Assembly: GCF_902459725.1 (NCBI RefSeq)
Contig: NZ_CABPSH010000002.1
Coordinates: 620,001 to 684,000 of the forward strand
Direction: 5' to 3'
Length of the DNA stretch: 64,000 bases
DNA from: Pandoraea eparura
Lineage (GTDB): Bacteria > Pseudomonadota > Gammaproteobacteria > Burkholderiales > Burkholderiaceae
In this document: one piece after another, positions 56,547-64,000 of the stretch
How the letters are laid out: each line of letters opens with the position of its first letter
How positions within the stretch are numbered: the first letter of the stretch is position 1
Notes under the pieces: generated by a model
The model's input: the letters and a program-made list of their open reading frames with translations, nothing else
Database searches by the model: none
What the model was told of the DNA's origin: nothing
Translations under genes and position numbers: made by a program

Positions 56547-56906
56547 TTACACGTTGGTGGCGCGGTCGCCGCCGAACACCAGCGCCGACAGAATCCACGA
56601 GATCAGGCTATAGAGCAGCGAGCCGAAGAGCGCCGCCCAGAAGCCCGAGACTTCGAAGCCCTTGACGACATGCGCAGCCAGCCAGAACAACAGTGCGTTG
56701 ATCACGAAGATGAACAACCCCAGCGTGAGCACCGTGACCGGTAAGGTCAGCACGACGAGCAGCGGCCGCAGAAACGCGTTGATCAGGCCAAGCACGATCG
56801 CAACGACCAGGGCCGTTCCGATGCCCTTGAGCTGAATGCCCGACACGATGTGCGGCAAAACGAGAAGTGCGATGGCATTGATGAGCCAAATCAGCAGCAG
56901 ACGCAT
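56547..56906 (-). CDS. Phage holin family / YvlD-like small membrane protein
   Basis: A 119-residue protein with four hydrophobic helices, starting MRLLLIWLINAIALLVLPHI. LGLINAFLRPLLVVLTLPVT and FIFVINALLFWLAAHVVKGF are characteristic of the DUF360/YvlD group that databases label phage holin. There is no phage context, so a lysis role should not be assumed. It lies between ahcY and tlyA in an arrangement I recognise from Burkholderia-type genomes. Confidence 0.82.
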   Translation of the reverse strand: MRLLLIWLINAIALLVLPHIVSGIQLKGIGTALVVAIVLGLINAFLRPLLVVLTLPVTVLTLGLFIFVINALLFWLAAHVVKGFEVSGFWAALFGSLLYSLISWILSALVFGGDRATNV

Positions 56907-56962
56907 GGCAAGCTCCGAAGAACAGTCCGGTGCGGGAGGTCGGTCCCGGCACCGGCAGTGGC

Positions 56963-56995
56963 AAAACCCAACGCGGCGGCATGCGGTGCCGCCGC
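56963..56995 (-). terminator. Weak terminator-like hairpin after ahcY
   Basis: GCGGCGGCA (56973-56981) and TGCCGCCGC (56987-56995) form a 9-bp stem with a 5-nt loop. On the minus strand it is followed by GTTGGGTTTT. The T run starts 6 bases after the stem, so partial read-through into the holin-like gene is likely. Confidence 0.4.
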
Positions 56996-57083
56996 GCCAA
57001 ACCGTTGCCCCTTGCCCGTGCCTTGCAGCGCACCGGCGGGGGTCCGGCGAGACTCGTGACGAATCCGTCGCGTGGGCGACCGA

Positions 57084-58499
57084 TCAATAACGATAGTGGG
57101 CCGGCTTGAACGGACCGTTCTTGTCGACGCTGATGTAGTTCGCCTGATCGTCGGTGAGCACCGTCAGTTCGGCACCGATACGGCCCAGGTGCAAACGCGC
57201 GACCTTCTCGTCCAGATGCTTCGGCAGGACATACACGCTGTTCTTGTACTTGTCGCCGTGCACGAACAGTTCGATCTGCGCGAGCGTCTGGTTGGTGAAC
57301 GAGTTGCTCATCACGAACGACGGGTGGCCCGTGGCGCAGCCCAGGTTCACGAGGCGGCCTTCGGCCAGCAGGATGATGCGCTTGCCGTCCGGGAAGATGA
57401 TGTGATCGACCTGCGGCTTGATGTTTTCCCACTCGTACTTGCGGGTGGACGCCACGTTGATTTCCGAATCGAAGTGACCGATGTTGCACACGATGGCCTG
57501 GTGCTTCATGGCCGCCATGTGGTCGTGATCGATCACGTGGAAGTTGCCCGTGGCCGTCACGAAGATGTCGGCCTTGTCGGCGGCGTATTCCATCGTCACC
57601 ACGCGGTAGCCTTCCATCGCGGCCTGCAGCGCGCAGATCGGATCGATTTCCGTGACCCACACCGTGGCGCCCAGACCGCGCAGGCTTTGTGCGCAGCCCT
57701 TGCCCACGTCGCCGTAGCCCGCCACGAGGGCGATCTTGCCGGCGATCATCACGTCGGTCGCACGCTTGATACCGTCGACCAGCGACTCGCGGCAGCCGTA
57801 CAGGTTGTCGAACTTCGACTTGGTGACCGAGTCGTTCACGTTGATGGCCGGGAACGGCAGCGTGCCGTCCTTTTCCATCTGATACAGACGATGCACGCCC
57901 GTGGTGGTTTCTTCGGTCACACCCTGGATCTGCGCCAGGCGCTTGCTGTACCACTGCGGATCGATGGCGATGTGGCGCTTGATCGACGCATACAGCGCGA
58001 CTTCTTCGTCGTTGGTCGGGTTGCCCACAACCGACAGGTCCTTCTCGGCCTTGCTGCCCAGAATCAGCAGCAGCGTGGCGTCACCACCATCGTCGAGAAT
58101 CATGTTGGCGAACTCGCCGTTCGGCCATTCGAAGATGCGGTGGCTGTATTCCCAGTATTCGTCGAGCGATTCGCCCTTGAAGGCGAACACGGGAATGCCG
58201 GCGGCGGCAATGGCCGCAGCGGCGTGATCCTGCGTCGAGAAGATGTTGCACGAGGCCCAGCGCACTTCGGCGCCCAGGGCGACGAGCGTCTCGATGAGCA
58301 CGCCCGTCTGGATCGTCATGTGCAGCGAGCCGGCGATGCGCGCGCCCTTGAGCGGCTGGCTGGCCTTGAATTCGGCACGCGTGGCCATCAAGCCGGGCAT
58401 TTCGCTCTCGGCGATGGTCAGCTCTTTGCGGCCCCAATCGGCCAGCTTGATGTCGGCAATGTGAAAATCGGAGAATTTCGAATCGACTACGGCGTTCAT
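57084..58499 (-). CDS. ahcY: Adenosylhomocysteinase
   Basis: A 471-residue NAD-dependent S-adenosylhomocysteine hydrolase, keeping SAH low and returning homocysteine for methionine synthesis. [35 protein letters not shown], the NAD motif [11 protein letters not shown] and the C-terminal [13 protein letters not shown] are canonical. A clear AAAGGAGG site precedes the ATG at 58499. The frame runs far upstream as an artefact. An SAH riboswitch controls the leader. Confidence 0.97.
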   Translation of the reverse strand: MNAVVDSKFSDFHIADIKLADWGRKELTIAESEMPGLMATRAEFKASQPLKGARIAGSLHMTIQTGVLIETLVALGAEVRWASCNIFSTQDHAAAAIAAAGIPVFAFKGESLDEYWEYSHRIFEWPNGEFANMILDDGGDATLLLILGSKAEKDLSVVGNPTNDEEVALYASIKRHIAIDPQWYSKRLAQIQGVTEETTTGVHRLYQMEKDGTLPFPAINVNDSVTKSKFDNLYGCRESLVDGIKRATDVMIAGKIALVAGYGDVGKGCAQSLRGLGATVWVTEIDPICALQAAMEGYRVVTMEYAADKADIFVTATGNFHVIDHDHMAAMKHQAIVCNIGHFDSEINVASTRKYEWENIKPQVDHIIFPDGKRIILLAEGRLVNLGCATGHPSFVMSNSFTNQTLAQIELFVHGDKYKNSVYVLPKHLDEKVARLHLGRIGAELTVLTDDQANYISVDKNGPFKPAHYRY

Positions 58500-58535
58500 C
58501 ACGCCTCCTTTCTCTAAAAGACTAGATAGTTGGGA

Positions 58536-58656
58536 CGTGAGCGCCGTTCTTGAGGCCCACACGCCATGCGCTCCGGCAGGGAACCGGCGGCCGGCGGGGC
58601 CAAATAGGAAGGATCTTGAGCCTGGCAGCACCGTGGCTGTCGCAACGCTCCTCAAG
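58536..58656 (-). promoter_or_regulatory. S-adenosylhomocysteine riboswitch
   Basis: On the minus strand CTTGAG (58656-58651) pairs with CTCAAG (58620-58615) as P1. Inside is GAGCGTTGCGACAGCC and then GCTGCCAGG, matching the SAH-riboswitch core. The 3' strand AACGGCGCTCA (about 58548-58538) can pair with GAGCG to form the pseudoknot P4; this segment is the same as in the Ralstonia SAH aptamer as I recall it. A 60-nt insert lies between P1 and P4. SAH binding is expected to raise ahcY expression. Confidence 0.85.
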
Positions 58657-58664
58657 ACCCCGGC

Positions 58665-58670
58665 ATTGTA
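58665..58670 (-). promoter_or_regulatory. ahcY promoter -10 box
   Basis: TACAAT on the minus strand, ending 9 bases before the first riboswitch pairing base, so transcription would start at the aptamer's 5' edge. The matching -35 element is not clear. Confidence 0.5.
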
Positions 58671-58777
58671 GCAAAACTGCTGCGCCGCGTCGGGGCAACG
58701 GCGACGCCCTATGCGATATTTTTTGGCGGAAAGACAGAATTGGCGGGTATGACGCGCCCGCGCGCGCCGCCCGACGC

Positions 58778-59461
58778 TCAGATCGGCAGGTGGGCGAGCA
58801 GCGGCGCGGCAAACACCATCACAATACCGTTGATCATCATGACGAGGCTGGCCACCACGCCTTCCTCGCTGCCGATCTGGCGCGCCTTGGCGGTGCCGAA
58901 GCCGTGAGCCCCCGCGCCGAACGGCGCGCCGCGCGCCATGCGGGTGCGCAGCGGCAACCACGAGAGCAGCGCCTCGCCGAGCAGCATGCCGATGAACCCG
59001 GTGATGATGACGAAGAGTCCCACCAGATCGCGCGAGCCGCCCACCTTGTCGGAGACCGCGAGCGCGAACGGCGTCGAGATCGAGCGGGCGAGCAGGCTGC
59101 GCGCCATCTCGGGCGGCAGCTCGAACAGGCGGGCCAGCACGAAGGAGCTGCCCACGGCCACAACCATCGCGACGAGCACGCCAACGATCAGCGCGAAGGC
59201 ATGCCGGCGCATGATGTCGCGATGCTCGTAGATCGGCACGGCGAATGCGATGGTCGTCGGGCCGAGCAGCCAGACGAGCCAACGCGAATCAGAGATATAC
59301 GTCGTGTACGGGATATCCCCGCCCACCATCACTGCGATGAGCAGGATGGGCGCGAGAATGGCCGGGCCGAGCCACACCTTGCCGAAGCGCGCATAGAGGC
59401 GCTTCGACACGTAGTAGAAAACGACCGTGAGAACGAGCAGCAGGAGCGCCGTATGATTCAT
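58778..59461 (-). CDS. LrgB/CidB family membrane protein
   Basis: A 227-residue protein with about six or seven helices, starting [40 protein letters not shown] and [20 protein letters not shown] are strongly conserved LrgB/CidB features. The Lrg/Cid proteins form holin-like systems linked to murein hydrolase control and overflow-metabolite (pyruvate) transport. It follows the CidA/LrgA-like gene on the same strand; a divergent LysR protein is the likely regulator. Confidence 0.9.
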   Translation of the reverse strand: MNHTALLLLVLTVVFYYVSKRLYARFGKVWLGPAILAPILLIAVMVGGDIPYTTYISDSRWLVWLLGPTTIAFAVPIYEHRDIMRRHAFALIVGVLVAMVVAVGSSFVLARLFELPPEMARSLLARSISTPFALAVSDKVGGSRDLVGLFVIITGFIGMLLGEALLSWLPLRTRMARGAPFGAGAHGFGTAKARQIGSEEGVVASLVMMINGIVMVFAAPLLAHLPI

Positions 59462-59540
59462 GGCAAGACCCGGCAAGCGCTAGTGGGAAGGGACGCCGCG
59501 GCGATCACGGCAATCCCGTCGGCAAGGCACGCGCAACGCA

Positions 59541-59996
59541 TCAGCGGCCATCGTGCGCGTGCGCCCGGCGTGCCGGGATGCGAACGAGGGCGCGCTTGAG
59601 ATGACGCTCGGCACGGCAGGCCAGATCGACCGCCAGCGCCGTCGAGACCATCACGAGCACCGTGCCCACACCGATCACGGCGAGCAGTTGCAGGCCTTCG
59701 CGGCGCAACAGATCGGTGTATTGCATGACGGCCGCGACCATCGGCACGAAGAAGAGGATCATTTCGGCCAGGAACCAGTCGGCACCGCGCTTGATCTTCT
59801 CCGTCTTCAGGACGCCGCTCATGAGCAGCGCCACCACGGTGAGCAACCCCAAGACGCCGCCCGGCAGCGGGAGGCGAAAATGGCGCGATGCAGCATCGGC
59901 CACCAGATAGATGCCCGTGAGCAGCGCAATTTGCCAAACCACGTCGACCACGCGCTTGCTGCGGCGATACATACGGCTGGCGATTATCTTGGTCAT
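59541..59996 (-). CDS. CidA/LrgA family holin-like protein
   Basis: A 151-residue protein with four predicted helices. WQIALLTGIYLVADAASRHF, LPLPGGVLGLLTVVALLMSG and ADWFLAEMILFFVPMVAAVM match the CidA/LrgA pattern. It is the first gene of the pair with LrgB/CidB, separated by 79 bp, and its promoter region carries a perfect palindrome. Confidence 0.9.
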   Translation of the reverse strand: MTKIIASRMYRRSKRVVDVVWQIALLTGIYLVADAASRHFRLPLPGGVLGLLTVVALLMSGVLKTEKIKRGADWFLAEMILFFVPMVAAVMQYTDLLRREGLQLLAVIGVGTVLVMVSTALAVDLACRAERHLKRALVRIPARRAHAHDGR

Positions 59997-60082
59997 GGCG
60001 GGCTCCCGGGTGTGGCATCAGTATGAAGTCCAGTATAGGAAGCACCGCAACATAAATATAATGAATTAGTATTATAAAATCG

Positions 60083-60097
60083 ATTCCAAATTGGAAT
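60083..60097. promoter_or_regulatory. LysR-type operator between cidA-like and lysR genes
   Basis: ATTCCAA-A-TTGGAAT, a perfect 7-bp inverted repeat containing the T-N11-A pattern bound by LysR-type regulators. It is in the AT-rich divergent region 59997-60193 and fits a CidR-like site. Confidence 0.6.
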
Positions 60098-60193
60098 AAT
60101 TTAAGTATTAACCCTAATCGCGCATAAGAAAGCCTTACCGGACGGGGCTTTCCGGCCGATTGCACCAAATTTGTGCGAAAGAGAGGCCCCAAG

Positions 60194-61138
60194 ATGGAAC
60201 TGCGCGCGTTGCGAGGATTTGTGGAAGTCGTGCGACAGCAGAGCTTCACGGCGGCGGCCGAGGCACTGTTCGTGACCCAACCGACCGTGAGCAAGATGGT
60301 CAAGGCGCTGGAAGACGAGTTGGGTACGCCGCTGATGTTGCGCGAGGAGCGCGGCATGGGGCGCAGGCTGCAGTTGACCGATGCCGGACGCGTGGTCTTC
60401 GAGCGCGGTCAGGACGTGCTGGCCGCTTACGCCCGGCTACAGCAGGAGGTGGCCGATCTCGAGTCGGTCGCGCGCGGCGAATTGTCGATCGGCATTCCGC
60501 CGCTCGGCGGCGACCTGTTCATTCCGGTGATCGGGGCGTTTCATCAGCACTATCCGGATATCGAGATGAAACTCTTCGAGACCGGCTCGCGCGCCATCGA
60601 GCAGGCGCTGCTGGCCGGCGACATCGAATTGGGCGCCGTGCTGCTGCCGGTCGATCCCACGATTCTCGACGTGCTGCCCGTGTGCCATTACCCGTTGCGT
60701 CTGATCGCACCGCGCGATTCACGCTGGGAAGGACGCGCCTCCATCGGCCTGGGCGAGTTGCGCGACGAACCGTTTGTCTTTTATGGCGAAGGGTTCGCGT
60801 TGTCCGAACTGGTGATCACCGCCTGTCGTCGCGCGGGCTTCACCCCCAGGATTGCGGGACGCTCGAGCCAGTGGGACTTCATTGCGTCGATGGTGGACAA
60901 CGGCGTCGGCATTGCCTTGCTGCCCGAGCCGTTCTGCGCACGGCTCGACCCGAAACGCTTCGTGATCGCGAACGTGCGCGACCCCGAGATTCCGTGGGAT
61001 CTGGCGATGGCGTGGCGGCGCGACTCGTATCTGTCGCACGCGGCGCGGCGCTGGCTTGCCCTGGCACGCGACCTTCTCGGCCCGGGCGGCGACGGCGAGG
61101 CCAAAGCGGCCATCGCCGGCGGCGCGCGACGCACGTGA
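60194..61138 (+). CDS. LysR-family regulator, CidR-like
   Basis: A 314-residue LysR regulator. It starts MELRALRGFVEVVRQQSFTA with the winged helix FVTQPTVSKMVKALEDELGT (residues about 28-48), then the effector domain from RGELSIGIPPLGGDLFIPVI. It is divergent from cidAB/lrgAB-like genes and most likely controls them, as CidR does with acetate or pyruvate-related signals. The start chosen is the ATG at 60194; an earlier MRKRGPK is possible. Confidence 0.88.
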   Translation: MELRALRGFVEVVRQQSFTAAAEALFVTQPTVSKMVKALEDELGTPLMLREERGMGRRLQLTDAGRVVFERGQDVLAAYARLQQEVADLESVARGELSIGIPPLGGDLFIPVIGAFHQHYPDIEMKLFETGSRAIEQALLAGDIELGAVLLPVDPTILDVLPVCHYPLRLIAPRDSRWEGRASIGLGELRDEPFVFYGEGFALSELVITACRRAGFTPRIAGRSSQWDFIASMVDNGVGIALLPEPFCARLDPKRFVIANVRDPEIPWDLAMAWRRDSYLSHAARRWLALARDLLGPGGDGEAKAAIAGGARRT

Positions 61139-61279
61139 GCGCCGGCCGTCGTCGATACCCGCGCCGCCGACGGCACGCCACTCCCCCCGTTCGGACGTCG
61201 TCCGACACGATCCGACGATTGCGGTATCCTTGCCGCTGACATTTTCCCCTGGCTGCGCGAGCGCGGCACACCGACACAC

Positions 61280-62053
61280 ATGCGCATCATTACCGCGAAT
61301 CTGAACGGCGTTCGATCGGCCGCCAAGAAGGGCTTTTTCGAGTGGTTCGGCACACAGGACGCTGACATCCTGTGCGTACAGGAAATCAAGGCACAGTTGC
61401 CGGACATGACACCGGACTTCCTCACGCCGCACGACTACCAGGGTCACTTCCATTACGCGCAGAAGAAGGGCTACAGCGGCGCGGGCGTCTATGTGCGCCG
61501 CGAGCCGGACGACATCGTCGTCGGCTGGGGCAATGCCGAGTTCGACGCGGAAGGCCGCTACGTCGAAGTGCGCTACGGCAACCTGTCGGTGATCTCGGTC
61601 TACATTCCGTCCGGCTCGAGCGGCGAGGAACGACAAGCCGCCAAATTCCGCTTCATGGCCGACTTCATGCCACATCTGCTCGCGCTTCAGGCGGCAGGAC
61701 GCGAAGTCGTGCTGTGTGGCGACGTGAACATCGCGCACAAGGAAATCGACATCAAGAACTGGAAGGGCAACCTGAAGAACTCGGGCTTCCTGCCGGAAGA
61801 GCGCGCCTGGCTCACGCAGTTGTTCGACGAGCATGGCTATGTCGACGTCTTCCGCACGCTCGACCCGCGGGCCGACCAGTACACCTGGTGGAGCAATCGC
61901 GGACAGGCCTATGCGAAGAACGTCGGCTGGCGCATCGACTACCAGATCGCCACGCCCGGCATTGCCGGCAAAGCCAAGGCCACGTCAGTGTTTCGCGATA
62001 TCAAATTCAGCGACCACGCGCCGCTGACGGTCGACTACGACCACGCGCTGTAA
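61280..62053 (+). CDS. xth: Exodeoxyribonuclease III
   Basis: A 257-residue AP endonuclease and 3'-5' exonuclease for base-excision repair. MRIITANLNGVRSAAKKGFF, the metal glutamate in CVQEIKAQ, GDVNIAHKEIDIKNWKGN and the catalytic end SDHAPLTVDY fit ExoIII. It is monocistronic between the LysR gene and the convergent ampG-like gene. A 135-bp gap (62054-62188) follows, with a 7-bp GC hairpin at 62106-62123 that lacks a T tract. Confidence 0.95.
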   Translation: MRIITANLNGVRSAAKKGFFEWFGTQDADILCVQEIKAQLPDMTPDFLTPHDYQGHFHYAQKKGYSGAGVYVRREPDDIVVGWGNAEFDAEGRYVEVRYGNLSVISVYIPSGSSGEERQAAKFRFMADFMPHLLALQAAGREVVLCGDVNIAHKEIDIKNWKGNLKNSGFLPEERAWLTQLFDEHGYVDVFRTLDPRADQYTWWSNRGQAYAKNVGWRIDYQIATPGIAGKAKATSVFRDIKFSDHAPLTVDYDHAL

Positions 62054-62188
62054 TTCACGCGCGCTGTCATCCGCACACGCGGTAATCCGCACGCACGCGC
62101 GGCGGGCGGCACGCACGTGCCGCGCCCCGGTCGCACCGCGCGAGGCGACGGCAATGAGGTCGGCCCCGAAGGGCAACCGCCCATCTCG

Positions 62189-63484
62189 TTAGCGCGACCC
62201 GCTTGTCGCCGGCACGCCATCGCCGCCGTCATCGTCGGCGCCCCAGGGGGCGACCTTCGGCAAGAGCAGCATGCCGGGCACGGCCAGTGCCGTGCAGATG
62301 AGGAAGAACGTCACCCAGCCCACGCCGTCGACGATATAGCCGGTGCCCGCGTTGGCGAACGTGCGCGGCACCGACGCCAGACTCGTGAACAGTGCGAACT
62401 GTGTCGCCGTGTAACGCGGGTCCGTCGTGCGGGCGATGTAGGCGGTAAACGCCGCCGTGCCCAACCCAGCCGTGAACGCTTCGAAGGCAATCACCGCACC
62501 CAGTCCCGTGACGACCGGCCCCGTCTTCGCCAGCCAAGCGAAGCCCAGCACCGACACCAGTTGAAGCACGCCGAACACCCATAGCCCACGGTTGATGCCC
62601 AGCTTGATCAGCCAGACCCCGCCGATGATGCCCCCCGCCACACTCGCCCACAGGCTTGTCGCCTTGGCGACCACGCCGATCTGCGTCTTCGTGAATCCCA
62701 GATCCAGGTAGAACGACGTGGCCAGCGATGTCGCCATCGAATCGCCCAACTTGTAGAGAAAGATAAACGCGAGCACCAACAGCGCCTGTGCCCAACCGCC
62801 GCGCGTGACGAACTCGTGAAACGGCTCGACCACCGCCTCGCGCAACGTCTTCGGCGGCGTGCCGCGAATCGCCGGCTCCTTCACGACGAGCGTCATCACG
62901 ATGCCCGGCAGCATGAACGCCGCCGTCGCGAAGAACACCTGCGACCACGGCAGGTGATCGGCCATGATGAGGGCCAGCGACCCCGGCACGAGTCCCGCCA
63001 CCTTGTAGGCGTTCACGTGCATCGCCGTGCCGAGGCCTTGCTCGCGGTCCGACAGCAACTCACGTCGATAGGCATCCAGGGAAATATCGAGACTGGCGCT
63101 GAAGAACGCCAGCGCCGCCGCCAGCGCGGCAATCGTCATCAGATCGCGTTGCGGCGAATACGTCCCCATGAGCGCCACCGCACCGGCCACCAGCAGTTGG
63201 GTGACGAACATCCAGCCGCGTCGCCGCCCCGGCTTCCATCCGAACACGTTGGGCGCAAAGCGATCCATGAGCGGTGCCCAAAGGAACTTCCACGTGTAAG
63301 GAAACTGGATGAGGGCGAACAGGCCGATGGCCTTGAGGTCCACATGCTCGCTGCGCAGCCACGCCTGCACCAGGTTGAGCAGGATGAACAGCGGCAAGCC
63401 CGAGGTGAAACCAAGTATCACGCAGATGAGCATCCGCGTGGGGTGGAAGACGCGCCCGTCGTCGGGCGGCAGCGAATCGGTCAT
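62189..63484 (-). CDS. ampG: AmpG-family muropeptide permease (MFS)
   Basis: A 431-residue MFS protein with about twelve helices. GFTSGLPLFILLNLVQAWLR, FALIQFPYTWKFLWAPLMDR and SLDISLDAYRRELLSDREQG are characteristic of AmpG. AmpG imports GlcNAc-1,6-anhMurNAc peptides for cell-wall recycling and can influence AmpC beta-lactamase induction. The periplasmic donors could include the Slt-like enzyme at 18371-20377. I start at MTDSLPPDDG. Confidence 0.9.
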   Translation of the reverse strand: MTDSLPPDDGRVFHPTRMLICVILGFTSGLPLFILLNLVQAWLRSEHVDLKAIGLFALIQFPYTWKFLWAPLMDRFAPNVFGWKPGRRRGWMFVTQLLVAGAVALMGTYSPQRDLMTIAALAAALAFFSASLDISLDAYRRELLSDREQGLGTAMHVNAYKVAGLVPGSLALIMADHLPWSQVFFATAAFMLPGIVMTLVVKEPAIRGTPPKTLREAVVEPFHEFVTRGGWAQALLVLAFIFLYKLGDSMATSLATSFYLDLGFTKTQIGVVAKATSLWASVAGGIIGGVWLIKLGINRGLWVFGVLQLVSVLGFAWLAKTGPVVTGLGAVIAFEAFTAGLGTAAFTAYIARTTDPRYTATQFALFTSLASVPRTFANAGTGYIVDGVGWVTFFLICTALAVPGMLLLPKVAPWGADDDGGDGVPATSGSR

Positions 63485-63590
63485 GGAAAGGACAGTTGGG
63501 GCCAGCCGCCCGCGGTGCACGGCACCCGGCCCCCTTTGCCTTCACCCGCCAGGGGCCCGGCGCTTCGCTGCCCCGTTAGCTGCCGTCGGT

Positions 63591-64000
63591 TCAGGAACGC
63601 TTGACGCGATAGACCGCAAGACTACCACGCCAGTTCGCGCCCACGGACACGAGGCGCCCGTTATGCAGCACGGCCCGGTCGAGAATCTGCACGCCGACGT
63701 CCGGGGCCAGCGCCTCGAAGTCCTTGATGGTCAGCACGCGCACATTCGGCGTGTTGTGCCACTGGAACGGCAGGCTCTTCGACACCGGCATGCGTCCCTG
63801 CAACACGGACAGCCGGTGCGGCCAGTAGCCGAAATTCGGGAACGACACGATCGCTTCGCGGCCGACCCGCACGGTCTCGCGCAGGATGTCCGCCGTGCGG
63901 TGAATGGTCTGCAGGGTCTGCGACAGGATGACCGTGTCGAAGCTCTGGTCCTCGAAGAGCTTCAGTCCGTCTTCCATGTTCTGCTGGATGACGTTGATGC
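63591..64000 (-). CDS. metW: Methionine biosynthesis protein MetW (3' part, cut by window edge)
   Basis: The last 136 codons of MetW, running off the right edge. Conserved segments are VIQQNMEDGLKLFEDQSFDT, ILSQTLQTIHRTADILRETV and FPNFGYWPHRLSVLQGRMPV. MetW is a SAM-methyltransferase-like partner of MetX (homoserine acyltransferase), which usually lies just upstream, here outside the window. It joins ahcY and metF as a third methionine-cycle gene in the region. Confidence 0.9.
   Translation of the reverse strand, partial: INVIQQNMEDGLKLFEDQSFDTVILSQTLQTIHRTADILRETVRVGREAIVSFPNFGYWPHRLSVLQGRMPVSKSLPFQWHNTPNVRVLTIKDFEALAPDVGVQILDRAVLHNGRLVSVGANWRGSLAVYRVKRS

Noticed and set aside
56547-56906. 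Prophage remnant suggested by the holin-like label
   Set aside because: No other phage gene is near and the gene sits in a conserved housekeeping cluster; the family name is historical.
57084-59282. Reading ahcY as a 732-residue protein from an upstream start
   Set aside because: The extension runs through the riboswitch, promoter and lrgB-like gene; homology and the ribosome-binding site place the start at 58499.

Overview
The window is a GC-rich chromosomal segment from a beta-proteobacterium of the order Burkholderiales. Gene order and protein character (glmS-glmU, ttcA-folB, ahcY-holin-tlyA-metF, urt-ure) suggest a Burkholderia/Pandoraea-type genome; Pandoraea is my best guess from general knowledge, not a measured result. 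I see no transposase, integrase, tRNA, rRNA or CRISPR array. Most of the window is conserved core metabolism, broken by one lower-GC stretch (about 5.05-6.8 kb).

Layout. 0-5 kb: the 5' end of an rcnA-type Ni/Co exporter with an RcnR-type operator, a swivel-first aconitase-family enzyme, a SLAC1/TehA-like channel, a SugE/Gdx transporter and a GlxA-type regulator. 5-6.8 kb: a candidate regulated non-coding RNA and an orphan 193-residue protein. 6.8-12.5 kb: glmS, glmU, ttcA, folB and an SDR reductase (minus strand). 12.7-20.4 kb: MidA-like methyltransferase, DUF2905, a glutamate/aspartate binding protein, cca with a GST, an NDUFA9-like protein and a Slt-type lytic transglycosylase. 20.4-23.6 kb: formyl-THF cyclo-ligase with pxpBCA (5-oxoproline use). 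23.7-28.3 kb: mmsA and an omega-aminotransferase, likely for beta-alanine, with a divergent MocR regulator. 28.3-30.7 kb: a second GlxA regulator and an MFS exporter.

31-46.8 kb is the centrepiece: a urea import and hydrolysis locus, urtABCDE-ureD-(complete polar amino-acid ABC transporter)-ureA-hupE-ureBC-ureEFG. It starts with a clear sigma-54 promoter, which implies nitrogen control. Nickel handling recurs: rcnA export at the left edge, HupE uptake inside the locus, and a UreE with a 35-histidine tail. 46.8-47.6 kb is a toxin-antitoxin pair whose ParE-like toxin is frameshifted by a third copy of a 7-bp repeat.

47.7-54.6 kb: a dipeptide ABC operon (dppABCDF) ending in a translationally coupled TraB/GumN protein, with seven exact 10-bp repeats between dppA and dppB. 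54.8-58.7 kb: ahcY, holin-like, tlyA-like and metF behind an S-adenosylhomocysteine riboswitch. 58.8-64 kb: cidAB/lrgAB-like genes with a divergent LysR regulator, exonuclease III, an AmpG-like muropeptide permease and the 3' end of metW. The most notable items are the putative RNA at 5.69-5.83 kb, the transporter inserted in the urease cluster, the slippage-type toxin frameshift, and several short tandem arrays at gene boundaries.
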